This document shows positions 16,434 through 24,133 of a DNA stretch of 45,301 nt, piece after piece. Under the pieces are notes generated by a model. The model made no database searches. It saw only the letters and a program-made list of their open reading frames with translations, and was not told the origin of the DNA. This stretch comes from Candidatus Gastranaerophilales bacterium (GTDB lineage: Bacteria; Cyanobacteriota; Vampirovibrionia; Gastranaerophilales; Gastranaerophilaceae): assembly GCA_944325885.1 (NCBI GenBank), contig CALVBT010000012.1:1-45301 (forward strand), in the 5' to 3' direction. The position numbers were made by a program, and so were the translations under genes. Position 1 is the first letter of the stretch, and every line of letters begins with the position of its first letter.

Positions 16434-16888
16434 TTTTTTCTAACTTATTTTATAAATTAAAAGAATTAGTAAAAGAAAAATTCATATCACTTAAAAAAAG
16501 CAGGCTCGAAAATACAGAAAACGAGCCTGATTTTACTAAACAAAGGCAGTATGTGGGCAATATAATTATCTCTGTGCTGACAGAGGCAATCAGCGTGAGA
16601 AAGGGATTGCTGCTGTTCCCTCAGGGGTGCGAGGACCCTTCTATCCATGCTGCGTGGCATGCTCTTTGTCATTATGAGGCTGACGAGGATATAAAAGCCC
16701 GTGATATCGAGTATAACAACCAGCAGATAGAGCTGTTGGAGATGATAGCGTTTGAGTTCAAGGACGGAAACCCGCTTCCGCAGAATATTATTGATGCGTA
16801 CAAGCCCTATTACCATGACGACCCTATTTCTTATGAAAAAGGGCTGAAGGGTGTTGTAAAAAAACTGTTCAGGTTTTTGAATATTTAA
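16409..16888 (+). CDS. Hypothetical protein coupled to the BlaI-like repressor
   Basis: I do not recognise this 159-residue protein. It starts inside the end of the repressor gene, so the two are probably translated together. A short amphipathic N-terminus (SRISIIFSNLFYKLKELVKE) is followed by a charged helical body, including FTKQRQYVGNIIISVLTEAI, a conserved-looking SIHAAWHALCHYEADEDIK stretch and NPLPQNIIDAYKPYYHDD. There is no membrane helix. The His/Cys/Glu-rich HAAWHALCHYEADED segment could bind metal, but this is speculation. The gene ends 14 nt before a family A palindromic element. Confidence 0.7.
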   Translation: MQKSRISIIFSNLFYKLKELVKEKFISLKKSRLENTENEPDFTKQRQYVGNIIISVLTEAISVRKGLLLFPQGCEDPSIHAAWHALCHYEADEDIKARDIEYNNQQIELLEMIAFEFKDGNPLPQNIIDAYKPYYHDDPISYEKGLKGVVKKLFRFLNI

Positions 16889-16901
16889 GTATGTTAAAAT
16901 A

Positions 16902-17113
16902 ATATCTGAGGCGGCTTCGCTTGTAGAAGAGTACACTCTCTGCCGAGTAAATATGCCAGTGGCATATTTGCGAGAGGTAGCGAGGACGCAAAAGTATAAA
17001 TTTTGCGGAAGTGACCACATGCACTTGTTGCCTGTGCCGGACTTATTGAACAAAACGGACTTGGCAATTGCACAGGTTCAACAAGTAGTCGGAGTCAGTT
17101 GACTATATGAAAT
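16902..17113 (+). repeat. Palindromic element A, copy 1, containing hairpin module H
   Basis: The left end TCTGAGGCGGCTTCGCTTGT and the right end GAGTCAGTTGACTATATGAAAT recur at 29240-29375 (reversed), 35411-35476, 37304-37383 and 44111-44245, with degenerate copies at 34796-34839 and 41940-41998. Between them are CCTGTGC and GCACAGG, which can pair. This copy also contains the H hairpin at 16938-16977. It lies between two co-directional genes, and the right end is 16 nt from the next start. Confidence 0.85.
16938..16977 (+). repeat. Hairpin module H, copy 1
   Basis: The fixed flanks CTCTGCCGAG and CGAGAGG enclose a 9-bp perfect stem, AAATATGCC (16949-16957) with GGCATATTT (16961-16969). Other copies keep the flanks but have unrelated stems that also pair. 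Confidence 0.8.
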
Positions 17114-17129
17114 AGTGCGAAGGGGCGTT

Positions 17130-18905
17130 ATGGAGTTTTTGAAAAGTATAAAAAGAGAATACAAATACCTGATTTTGATATTTGTTTTGTTTTTGCTCAA
17201 CATTGTTCTTTTTAACAACAAAATGACAAACCTGCACACAGACCTCGGCCGTGAATTGTATTATTCAAAGTTCGTATCCGAGGGTGGAGTCTTGTACAGG
17301 GATATGTTCAACACATTTTTGTGTCCGTTTTCTTATCTTTTTAACGGTCTTGTTTTGAAGTTTTTTTCTGCAAAGTTTTCTACATTTTATGCCCTCGGTG
17401 CTGTTAATACACTGGTCATTTTGACTTGTGTATTTTTTATTTGCAAAAAGTTCTTAAGCAGCTTTTTGTCCTGCGCTGTTACTGTTTTTGTAATGTATTA
17501 TTGCTGTTTTTATGCAGGGCTTATGAACTATTTTTTGCCGTATTCTTATGCCATGGTCTACGGGCTGGGTGCGTGTTTTGTTTCTGTATTTTTGATGCTG
17601 GAGTATTTGGATTTTTGCTCTGGCAGGGCTGCGGATTGTGAGGCAAAAAATTTATCTTTAACTTCAACCGGTAAATCTGCAAATCAATCACACGCAAAAG
17701 GTAAAAATCTTTTTTTGTACGGTGCGTTTTTCTTTGGCGGCATAGCGTTTTCTAACAAGTATGAATTTGCTTTTTATGCTGTTTTGCTGTTTTTGGTTCT
17801 GTTTTTGAACAGAGAAAAGTTTTTGAAAATAATTTATTGCGCATTGAGTTTTCTTTTTGTGCCGGCAATCTGCTTTTTTGCGTTGATTTTTCAGGGACTC
17901 GGACTGTCTGATTTTTACAATTACTTTTTGATTTTCAGGGAATTTGTTCATCAGCCGTATTTGAAACAGGTTTATGCAACGACATTTTTCTTTGAGCCTG
18001 CGTCTGTTTTGTTTTTGTTAAAGACTTTTGCTGTTTCTCTTGTGGTGTTTTATGTGCTTTACAAATTCTTTGACACTGCTTCAAAAAAAACAATACTTTC
18101 AAAAGCAGGGTTCTGGATTTTGTGTGCAGTGCTTTTGTTTAGTGCTGTGTTTTCTTTCAGGGCAATGAATTTTTGGTGTTATGACTTTTTCAGTTATTTG
18201 CCGTTGTTTTTGGCTGCACTTTTGATTTTCAAAATCAAGGAGATAAAAAAAGATAAGGGGCTTTTGTTTTTGGGTGCTGCGGCTGTTTTGACCTCGTTAA
18301 AATCCTTCTGGCTTTTGAGTACAAATTTTTACGGAAGATATTTTTTGCCTCTTGTACTGATAGCGGCAATAGTTGTTTTAAAAAGAGTTTTGTATGGCGA
18401 AATTCCTTCTGACACTAAAAATACAGAGGCTTTTGACAGGGCTGTATGTTTTGTTTTGATATTTTTGTCGTTTGCGGCTTTCAGGCTCAATGCAGTTGCG
18501 CTTGTTTTGAAAAACACTCCTCTAAAAACTCCTGCAGGCACTGTTATGACTACAAAAACCGAGGCAGGAACTTACAAAAAACTGGCTGATTACATCAGCA
18601 AAAACACAAAAAATTCTGAAAAAATCGTAGTGCTTTCTGCTTCTCCAATGCTCAATTTTATGACGGACAGAGAGTCTTTAAACTTCTACAGCTATTTTGA
18701 CGAGGCTGTTGCAGGGGCTTATACTGCAGAAAGAATTATCAAAAAATTTGAACAAACAGTGCCAAATTATTTTGTGGTGTTTGATTCTTCAAAGGAAAAA
18801 AATGCTTATTGCGGCGGATACGGAAAAGAAATCTGCAAATGGCTTGAAAAAAATTGTACACTTGAAAAAAATATAGATGGAATACTTATATATGCTGGAA
18901 AATAA
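17130..18905 (+). CDS. Polytopic membrane protein, GT-C glycosyltransferase-like (paralogue 1)
   Basis: This 591-residue membrane protein has about 11 to 12 hydrophobic helices and a C-terminal soluble region of about 130 residues. The first loop after helix 1 has NLHTDLGRELYYSKF (Asp at about 38), the position of the catalytic Asp in GT-C enzymes of the ArnT/PMT type, which move sugars from polyprenyl-phosphate carriers. Similar chemistry is plausible but unproven. I chose ATG at 17130 because AAGGGG precedes it; the frame also allows GTG at 17115. A paralogue starts at its end with the same order of motifs (SEGGVLYRDMF versus LDGGVIYKDLL). Codon use is T-rich. Confidence 0.75.
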   Translation: MEFLKSIKREYKYLILIFVLFLLNIVLFNNKMTNLHTDLGRELYYSKFVSEGGVLYRDMFNTFLCPFSYLFNGLVLKFFSAKFSTFYALGAVNTLVILTCVFFICKKFLSSFLSCAVTVFVMYYCCFYAGLMNYFLPYSYAMVYGLGACFVSVFLMLEYLDFCSGRAADCEAKNLSLTSTGKSANQSHAKGKNLFLYGAFFFGGIAFSNKYEFAFYAVLLFLVLFLNREKFLKIIYCALSFLFVPAICFFALIFQGLGLSDFYNYFLIFREFVHQPYLKQVYATTFFFEPASVLFLLKTFAVSLVVFYVLYKFFDTASKKTILSKAGFWILCAVLLFSAVFSFRAMNFWCYDFFSYLPLFLAALLIFKIKEIKKDKGLLFLGAAAVLTSLKSFWLLSTNFYGRYFLPLVLIAAIVVLKRVLYGEIPSDTKNTEAFDRAVCFVLIFLSFAAFRLNAVALVLKNTPLKTPAGTVMTTKTEAGTYKKLADYISKNTKNSEKIVVLSASPMLNFMTDRESLNFYSYFDEAVAGAYTAERIIKKFEQTVPNYFVVFDSSKEKNAYCGGYGKEICKWLEKNCTLEKNIDGILIYAGK

Positions 18906-18906
18906 A

Positions 18907-20619
18907 ATGCAAACCGTTAAATCGAACATAAAACAGGTTTTTGAAACAGTAAAAAACCGGGTCATACAGGAACACAGACCTTTGTTGATTTTGACTCTGT
19001 TATTTTTGGTGAACGTATTTTTGTTCAAATACAAAATGACAGAACTCTATATGGATTTTGGCAAAGAGGCATATCTCTCTAAAGCTGTGCTGGACGGCGG
19101 GGTGATATACAAGGATTTGCTCCCTTTGTTCGGGCCGTTTGCTTATCTTCTTAATGCTGTTGTGATGAAGATTTTTGGCGTCCACCTGACAGTGCTGTAT
19201 CTGGCAGGTGCGCTCAATGCGTATTTTCTTATGGTGCTTTTGTACATTATTTCAAGAAACTTTTTGTCAAAAACAATAAGCACGCTGATTTGTATATTTG
19301 TTTTGTACAACTGCGCTTTTGTTCCTCATTTGATGAACTATCTGACACCGTATTCTTACGGCGTTGTTTACGGGATGAGTGCAGTAATGCTGTCTGTGGT
19401 TTTGTTTTTGAATTATCTCAAAACAAATAACAAAGCTCCTATGTACCTGTCGCTTTTGTTTGCGGGTGTTGCTGCTGCAAACAAGTATGATTTTTTTGTT
19501 TACGGTGCATTTGTACTTTTTTATTGCGTTTTTAAAAACAGAAACCCAAAGACCGTTGCCCTGTCCGTATTGAGCCTTGCTGCTGTGCCTTTAATAATCA
19601 CGGCTGTTCTTTTTATGCAGGGGCTTACGTTCACGGAATTTTTTAATTATGTTGTTTTCTGGCTGAAGTTTGCTTCTTCTTCAGACATAAAGGATTATTA
19701 CACGGGGACGTTTTATTTTTCTTCAAAATATTTTTTGATAATGTTGAAATCTCTGGGCATTTCAGCGGTTTTGTTTGCTGCTGTTTTTTATGCGGCAATG
19801 CTTTTTGAAAAGATAAAAAATGCAAAGCTGAAATATAGTGCCTATGCTTTGCTTTGCGGCGGGCTTTATTATCTTTTTTACACATACAATATATTTGTTT
19901 TAATGTGTGTTCCAAACTCTCTGACATTTGTTGTGAGTATTTTATTGATTGTAAAAATAAAAGATATTATTAAAAACGAGGCTGTATTTTTCCTTTGTGC
20001 ATCGGCGATTCTTGTCGGGATAAAAACGTATTTTTATCTTTTGATGAACCAGTACGGAAGATATTTTTTGCCGCTTTTGCTGGTGAGTTTGCTGGTTGTT
20101 CTTTTTGATTTTTATTTTAAAGAAAAGACAAAGCCGTATTTAAAAAACACAGTAATAATAATGCTTGTGTTAATGTCTGTATTGAGGCTGGTTGTGAGCA
20201 ACGAGCTTTTTGAAGTGCGTACGGCAAAAATACAGACGGATACTGGGATAGTGCTGAGAGAAGGGCCGGAAGCACAGGTGTATAACAGTATTATCAGGAC
20301 AATAGACCTTATCACGGATAAAAACGACACTGTTGTTGCGCTGCCCGAGGCTCCGTTGATAAACTTTTTGACTGGACGAAAATCCGATACTTACAACTAT
20401 CTTATCCCAGTGTTAGTAAGGCTCTACGGTGAGCAGAATATTATAAATCATTACAAAAATGCTGCACCGGAGGCGTTTGTGATTTTGACGGATGAAAATG
20501 ATCAGGGTGCGTTCTGTCGTTCGTGGGGAACGGGGATTTGCAGCTGGGTTGGGCAGAATTACAGGATTGTGCAAACCATAAAAGCTGAAAAGCTTATTTT
20601 GATATTGCAAAAAATTTGA
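18907..20619 (+). CDS. Polytopic membrane protein, GT-C glycosyltransferase-like (paralogue 2)
   Basis: This 570-residue protein is the tandem paralogue of the gene before it. Both have FLxNVxLFxxKMT helix 1, an acidic loop (LYMDFGKEAYLSKA, Asp about 50), LMNYLTPYSYGVVYG where paralogue 1 has LMNYFLPYSYAMVYG, AANKYDFFVYG, QYGRYFLPLLL and a C-terminal domain with LINFLTGRKSDTYNY. About 11 membrane helices are visible. It could move a glycosyl group to a lipid or cell-surface polymer. Possible starts are 18877 and 18892 (overlapping the previous gene) and 18907; I prefer 18907 because TGGAA lies at a suitable distance. Confidence 0.75.
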   Translation: MQTVKSNIKQVFETVKNRVIQEHRPLLILTLLFLVNVFLFKYKMTELYMDFGKEAYLSKAVLDGGVIYKDLLPLFGPFAYLLNAVVMKIFGVHLTVLYLAGALNAYFLMVLLYIISRNFLSKTISTLICIFVLYNCAFVPHLMNYLTPYSYGVVYGMSAVMLSVVLFLNYLKTNNKAPMYLSLLFAGVAAANKYDFFVYGAFVLFYCVFKNRNPKTVALSVLSLAAVPLIITAVLFMQGLTFTEFFNYVVFWLKFASSSDIKDYYTGTFYFSSKYFLIMLKSLGISAVLFAAVFYAAMLFEKIKNAKLKYSAYALLCGGLYYLFYTYNIFVLMCVPNSLTFVVSILLIVKIKDIIKNEAVFFLCASAILVGIKTYFYLLMNQYGRYFLPLLLVSLLVVLFDFYFKEKTKPYLKNTVIIMLVLMSVLRLVVSNELFEVRTAKIQTDTGIVLREGPEAQVYNSIIRTIDLITDKNDTVVALPEAPLINFLTGRKSDTYNYLIPVLVRLYGEQNIINHYKNAAPEAFVILTDENDQGAFCRSWGTGICSWVGQNYRIVQTIKAEKLILILQKI

Positions 20620-20650
20620 GTTTAAACCTCTTACGCCTTTTTATTTATTA

Positions 20651-20976
20651 GTTCAAGCAGTGAAATTTAATTTTTCAACCTGAAAACAATAAACAAATAA
20701 AAAAAGATTATTTTCTTTGATTGTTCATTTCTTTTCTTTTTTTGCGACGAAAAAGAAAAGAAACGAACCAAAGAAAAGAAAAAGGACGCTGATTAAAACA
20801 GACTCTAATATATTTATCTCCAAAATTTTCTAAACGCTTACGCTAACGAAAATTTTGTTCGTAAATACAAAGAGTCTGTAACCATAGTCACAACGGCAGA
20901 GCCGTAAAACACTTTCGTGCGCAGCTTCGCTGCATATAATATAAGGTTTCTAAATCAAATTTCACTGCATGAATAA
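20651..20976. repeat. Inverted repeat pair around the polypurine hairpin
   Basis: TTCAAGCAGTGAAATTTAAT (from 20651) is the inverse, with few changes, of AAATTTCACTGCATGAA (about 20957-20973). The pair encloses the polypurine hairpin and overlaps the left part of the element at 20911-21202. It looks like one palindromic element interrupted by others. Confidence 0.55.
20713..20776. repeat. Polypurine/polypyrimidine hairpin
   Basis: TTCTTTG..TTC.TTTCTTTTCTTTTT on the left pairs with AAAAAGAAAAGAAACGAACC then AAAGAA on the right around the loop TTTGCGACG. The stem is about 25 bp with a small bulge. It lies shortly after paralogue 2 and could stop transcription, though no clean T-run terminator is present. 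The strongly one-sided purine content stands out. Confidence 0.65.
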
Positions 20977-21202
20977 AGAGAGGTGTAAGATGTTTGCTTC
21001 GGAGTGACTGCGTAACTCTGCCGAGCAAAACAATCCGGTGAATTGTTTTGCGAGAGGTCAGACGACGAAGTCGGAACGAAGAAGTAAATATCTTATACCT
21101 CTTATTTTGTATTACACTTTCTGTATGAATGGCGCAGCAGGTCTGATTTTTAATAATTATCTGTAACAAATATTATAAAGAGCGAAGCTGCACACGAAAG
21201 TA
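20911..21202 (+). repeat. Long inverted-repeat element E with module H inside
   Basis: The outer arms are ACTTTCGTGCGCAGCTTCGC (from 20911) and GCGAAGCTGCACACGAAAGT (21183-21202), with one mismatch. An inner 22-bp arm, 20979-21000, pairs with 21081-21102; its only three imperfect positions are G-U pairs in plus-strand RNA. The centre holds hairpin H (21016-21057). The right part (CACTTTCTGTATGAATGG and CAGCAGGTC....AATTATCTGTA) matches the right side of element D at 27348-27397. No gene lies in 20620-21297. Confidence 0.8.
21016..21057 (+). repeat. Hairpin module H, copy 2
   Basis: CTCTGCCGAG, stem CAAAACAAT (21026-21034) with ATTGTTTTG (21042-21050), then CGAGAGG. The flanks equal the other copies and the stem does not. 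Confidence 0.8.
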
Positions 21203-21297
21203 AAATTAAGCGTAGTGTTTTGGACAGCAAGGGTGACATTTGTCGAAAAATTTGATATATTTTATATTTAAAAGAAATAAAAATGAGGCCTTAAAAA

Positions 21298-21969
21298 ATG
21301 AGATTGTCAAAAACCCATGATTTGCCGGGTACATTGATATGTGTGGAAGGAATAGACGGCTCGGGGAAATCTACCCAGCTGGCTATTTTGAGAGATTGGC
21401 TAAAGAGCAAAAACCTTGATGTAATCTTTACTGAGTGGAACTCTTCGGATTTGATTTCTCAAACAACAAAAAAAGCAAAAAAGAAAAACCTGCTGAGTCC
21501 GAGGACTTTTAGCCTGCTGCACGCAGTGGATTTTGCCGACAGGCTCGAGCAGATTATTATCCCCGCACTAAAGGCAGGGTTTATCGTGCTGGCTGACAGA
21601 TATGTCTATACTGCCTTTGCCCGTGACGTTGCCAGAGGCGTGGATAAAGACTGGGTCAGAAACATGTACGGCTTTGCCATAAAACCTGATTTGGCTCTGT
21701 ATTATAGTATCTCTGCAGAAATTTCTCTTGAGCGTATCTGCGCAAACCGTGCGCCGTCGTTTTATGAGGCAGGCATGGATTTAAAACTCAGCAACAACCC
21801 GTATAAAAGCTATGTTATTTTCCAAAACAGAGTGAACGAAGAATACTCCAACATGGTAGACGAATTCGGGCTGGTAAAAATCGATGCAAACAATACTATC
21901 CACTCAAAACAGGTGTTGTTAAGAAAGTACGTGACAGAACTTTTAAGCAAAAAAGGAATTAATATCTGA
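21298..21969 (+). CDS. Thymidylate-kinase-like P-loop protein, paralogue 1
   Basis: This 223-residue P-loop kinase belongs to the thymidylate kinase family, which phosphorylates dTMP with ATP. Walker A is GIDGSGKST (18-26). SLLHAVDFADRLEQIIIPAL and the ADRYVYTAFARDVARGVDKD motif (DRY at about 99-101) follow. The segment RAPSFYEAGMDLKLSNNPYK replaces the usual lid. This sub-type differs from the housekeeping Tmk (which has DRYxxSSxAYQG), so the substrate could be different. The stop overlaps the start of the second copy by one base (TGATG), and the two proteins keep the same motif order. ATG at 21298 follows a weak site. Confidence 0.85.
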   Translation: MRLSKTHDLPGTLICVEGIDGSGKSTQLAILRDWLKSKNLDVIFTEWNSSDLISQTTKKAKKKNLLSPRTFSLLHAVDFADRLEQIIIPALKAGFIVLADRYVYTAFARDVARGVDKDWVRNMYGFAIKPDLALYYSISAEISLERICANRAPSFYEAGMDLKLSNNPYKSYVIFQNRVNEEYSNMVDEFGLVKIDANNTIHSKQVLLRKYVTELLSKKGINI

Positions 21970-22640
21970 TGGAAAGCTGCAAAAACGGACATAACCACAA
22001 GGGTTTGTTAATAGTAATAGAAGGCACCGACGGCTCTGGAAAATCTACCCAGATAGAAAAACTGCGCCGCTGGATAGAGGACAAAAGCTACGGGTGTATG
22101 GTTTCCGAATGGAAAACCAGCAGATTGATAGCCAATGTAATAGACGACGCAAAAGACCGCAACCTCCTGAACGCTACGACTTTTAGTCTTTTGTATGCTG
22201 CGGATTTTGCCGACAGACTCGAAAACACAATCATCCCTGCGCTGGATTCCGGATTTGTTGTGCTTTTGGACAGATATACTTATACGGCTTTTGCCCGTGA
22301 CGTGGTCAGAGGACTGGACATAGACTGGGTCAAAAAGCTTTACAACTATGCCCCGCAGCCTGATTTGGTATTTTATCTTGATATGCCTATTGATGTGCTT
22401 TTAAAAAGAGTAATAGGTACAACAGGGCTGGATTACTGGGAGTCTGGCAGAGATATCGGGCTGAGTACGGATTTTTATGAGAGCTTTAAAATTTATCAGG
22501 CAAAGTGTCTTGAGGAATACAATAAAATGAAGCCGATGTACAACTTTGTCAGCATAGACGGTACTTTGCCCAGAGAAGAGATTCACAATCTTATGATAGA
22601 GCATGTGGAAAAACTGCTTAATACGGGCAAGCTGGACTAG
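21969..22640 (+). CDS. Thymidylate-kinase-like P-loop protein, paralogue 2
   Basis: This is a 223-residue tandem paralogue, exactly the same length as the preceding copy and translated from an overlapping TGATG. Walker A is GTDGSGKST (19-27). SLLYAADFADRLENTIIPAL and LDRYTYTAFARDVVRGLDID correspond closely to copy 1, as does TTGLDYWESGRDIGLSTDFY. The N-terminus MESCKNGHNHKG differs from that of copy 1. Both keep the catalytic motifs, so neither looks dead. The pair may form a heterodimer or use different nucleotides; the sequence does not decide. Tandem repeats follow 10 nt after its stop. Confidence 0.85.
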   Translation: MESCKNGHNHKGLLIVIEGTDGSGKSTQIEKLRRWIEDKSYGCMVSEWKTSRLIANVIDDAKDRNLLNATTFSLLYAADFADRLENTIIPALDSGFVVLLDRYTYTAFARDVVRGLDIDWVKKLYNYAPQPDLVFYLDMPIDVLLKRVIGTTGLDYWESGRDIGLSTDFYESFKIYQAKCLEEYNKMKPMYNFVSIDGTLPREEIHNLMIEHVEKLLNTGKLD

Positions 22641-22650
22641 ACGGTGTTAC

Positions 22651-22725
22651 GTAAACGTAACATTACGTTTGTGTAACATTACATTTGTGAAATATTACAT
22701 CTATGAAATATTACATAAACGTAAC
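22651..22725. repeat. 16-bp tandem repeats (4.7 units)
   Basis: Units begin at 22651, 22667, 22683, 22699 and 22715 and follow the pattern RTNNRTGWAAYATTAC, for example ATTTGTGAAATATTAC. The array begins inside the palindrome GTTACGTAAACGTAAC. It separates the kinase pair from the cysteine cluster gene. It could be an iteron-like protein-binding array or simple tandem expansion. Confidence 0.85.
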
Positions 22726-22765
22726 GGGCGTCCAAAGTAAGTTGCACATATAAAATTATAAAATT

Positions 22766-23167
22766 ATGAAAATAATAGATTTTATAAAATCCATATACAA
22801 TGAAGCACTTTCGTATTTTGTACCGGAAAAAATAGAGTACAAAATCACGGGCGAGTGCAAAAAATGCGGAAAATGCTGCAATTATATGTACAGCTTTGAT
22901 ACCTATACACCCAAAGAGTTTAAAATAATGCAGTTTTTCTACCCCGCATACAGACGTTTTTATATAAAAGGCAAGGACAGCGAGGGCAACCTGATATTTG
23001 CGTGCAAATATGTGACAAAAGAGGGATTGTGTTCTGTATATGACAAAAGGCTGCCTATGTGCAAAAGATATCCGCTGCCAAAAATTTCTTACCCCGCAAA
23101 ACTGCACGAGGGCTGCGGCTATACCGTGCAGGAAATAAAATTCAGTGATTATCTAAAAAATGTCTGA
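22766..23167 (+). CDS. YkgJ family cysteine cluster protein
   Basis: This 133-residue cytosolic protein has the zinc- or iron-binding cysteine cluster of the YkgJ/UPF0153 family: CKKCGKCCNYMY (about 32-43), FACKY, LCSVYDKRLPMCKRYPLP and the later GCGY. The role of the family is not established; a metal-binding or redox function is inferred. The length is typical. The ATG at 22766 follows the 16-bp repeat array with a weak binding site. The stop codon, TGA at 23165-23167, is part of the TGTCTGAGG left end of a family A element, so the element defines the present C-terminus. Confidence 0.85.
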   Translation: MKIIDFIKSIYNEALSYFVPEKIEYKITGECKKCGKCCNYMYSFDTYTPKEFKIMQFFYPAYRRFYIKGKDSEGNLIFACKYVTKEGLCSVYDKRLPMCKRYPLPKISYPAKLHEGCGYTVQEIKFSDYLKNV

Positions 23168-23293
23168 GGCGGCTTCGCTTGTAATTTGTAAAGTGACCCC
23201 ATGCACTGTCTTGAAATCAGACGCTTCGTCCCCCTGAACGTGGGACTGCGCATGGGGCAAAGCCCCGTCTGATTCCGCTTGTTGCAGTGCTTG
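23160..23293 (+). repeat. Element A, copy 2, interrupted by a family C hairpin
   Basis: The left half of family A (TGTCTGAGGCGGCTTCGCTT through GACCCCATGCACT) is interrupted by about 70 bp and resumes as TTGTTGCAGTGC. The insert contains GAAATCAGACG and CGTCTGATTCC arms around GGGGCAAAGCCCC, matching the family C repeats at 27573-27838 but with different arm bases. The right end of family A is missing. A -10-like TATAAT follows at 23324-23329. Confidence 0.65.
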
Positions 23294-23359
23294 CATTTTT
23301 GGCGATTTTTATTCATGATTGTTCTATAATTTAATGTCCTCATAATTATCTCATATATT

Positions 23360-24127
23360 ATGTTCAACAAAAAAAATAAAAAAACAGAACAGGTTAGACT
23401 CAACAAATTCATAGCCGCATCAGGACTGTGTTCCAGACGCAAAGCCGATGAACTCATCGAGCAGGGTGTTGTAAAGGTCAACGGTGCGGTAGTAAAGGAA
23501 CTTGGCTTTGTGGTCAGCACAAAAGACAGAGTGATGGTCAACGGGCAGCCACTCAAAAAGACAGCACCTGTTTATATAAAATACTACAAACCGGCAGGCT
23601 ATATCACGACAATGAGTGATGAAAAAGGCAGAAAAACTATCTATGACCTTCTGCCCGAAGAATTGAAAGACCTGAAACCTGTCGGCAGACTGGATAAAGA
23701 TTCCACAGGGCTGTTGATACTGACAAACGACGGCGATTTTATAAACAAAATGACCCATCCGTCAATCAAACTGCCAAAGGTTTACAGAGTGTGCGCACAG
23801 GGCAGAATGAACAACGAACACCTTTTGAAAATGGCAAAAGGTATAGAAATCGAACCCGGAAAAATCGCCTATGCAGACTCAATGATAGTGGAGTACGAAG
23901 GCACAAACACAGTGCTGCAGGTGGTTTTGTATCAGGGGATGAACAGACAGATTAGAAAAATGCTCGATTTTCTGGGCTATCCCGTTGTGTCATTAAAGAG
24001 GATATCGCACGGCACAATCAGCCTGCAGGGCTTGAAAAAAGGCCAGTTTAAATATATAAAACCGAGAGAAATCAACGATTTGAAAAAACAGTTGAAAAAA
24101 CTGGAATCACAAAGTAAGGATAAGTAA
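23360..24127 (+). CDS. rluB: RluB/RsuA family pseudouridine synthase
   Basis: The enzyme converts a uridine to pseudouridine in ribosomal RNA; RluB acts on 23S rRNA near position 2605 in E. coli. An S4 RNA-binding domain occupies about 13-60 (RLNKFIAASGLCSRRKADEL). The catalytic domain has PVGRLDKDSTGLLILTNDGD, with the catalytic Asp in RLDKDS near 118, and GMNRQIRKMLDFLGYPV. The lysine-rich ends are usual. At 255 residues it is complete. bioD starts 6 nt after its stop, so they are likely one operon. RluB and RsuA are hard to separate by eye; RluB is the likelier name. Confidence 0.9.
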   Translation: MFNKKNKKTEQVRLNKFIAASGLCSRRKADELIEQGVVKVNGAVVKELGFVVSTKDRVMVNGQPLKKTAPVYIKYYKPAGYITTMSDEKGRKTIYDLLPEELKDLKPVGRLDKDSTGLLILTNDGDFINKMTHPSIKLPKVYRVCAQGRMNNEHLLKMAKGIEIEPGKIAYADSMIVEYEGTNTVLQVVLYQGMNRQIRKMLDFLGYPVVSLKRISHGTISLQGLKKGQFKYIKPREINDLKKQLKKLESQSKDK

Positions 24128-24133
24128 GCAAAA

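Noticed and set aside
22651-22725. Regular repeats that might suggest a CRISPR array
   Set aside because: The units are 16 bp and contiguous with no spacers, and there are no cas genes.
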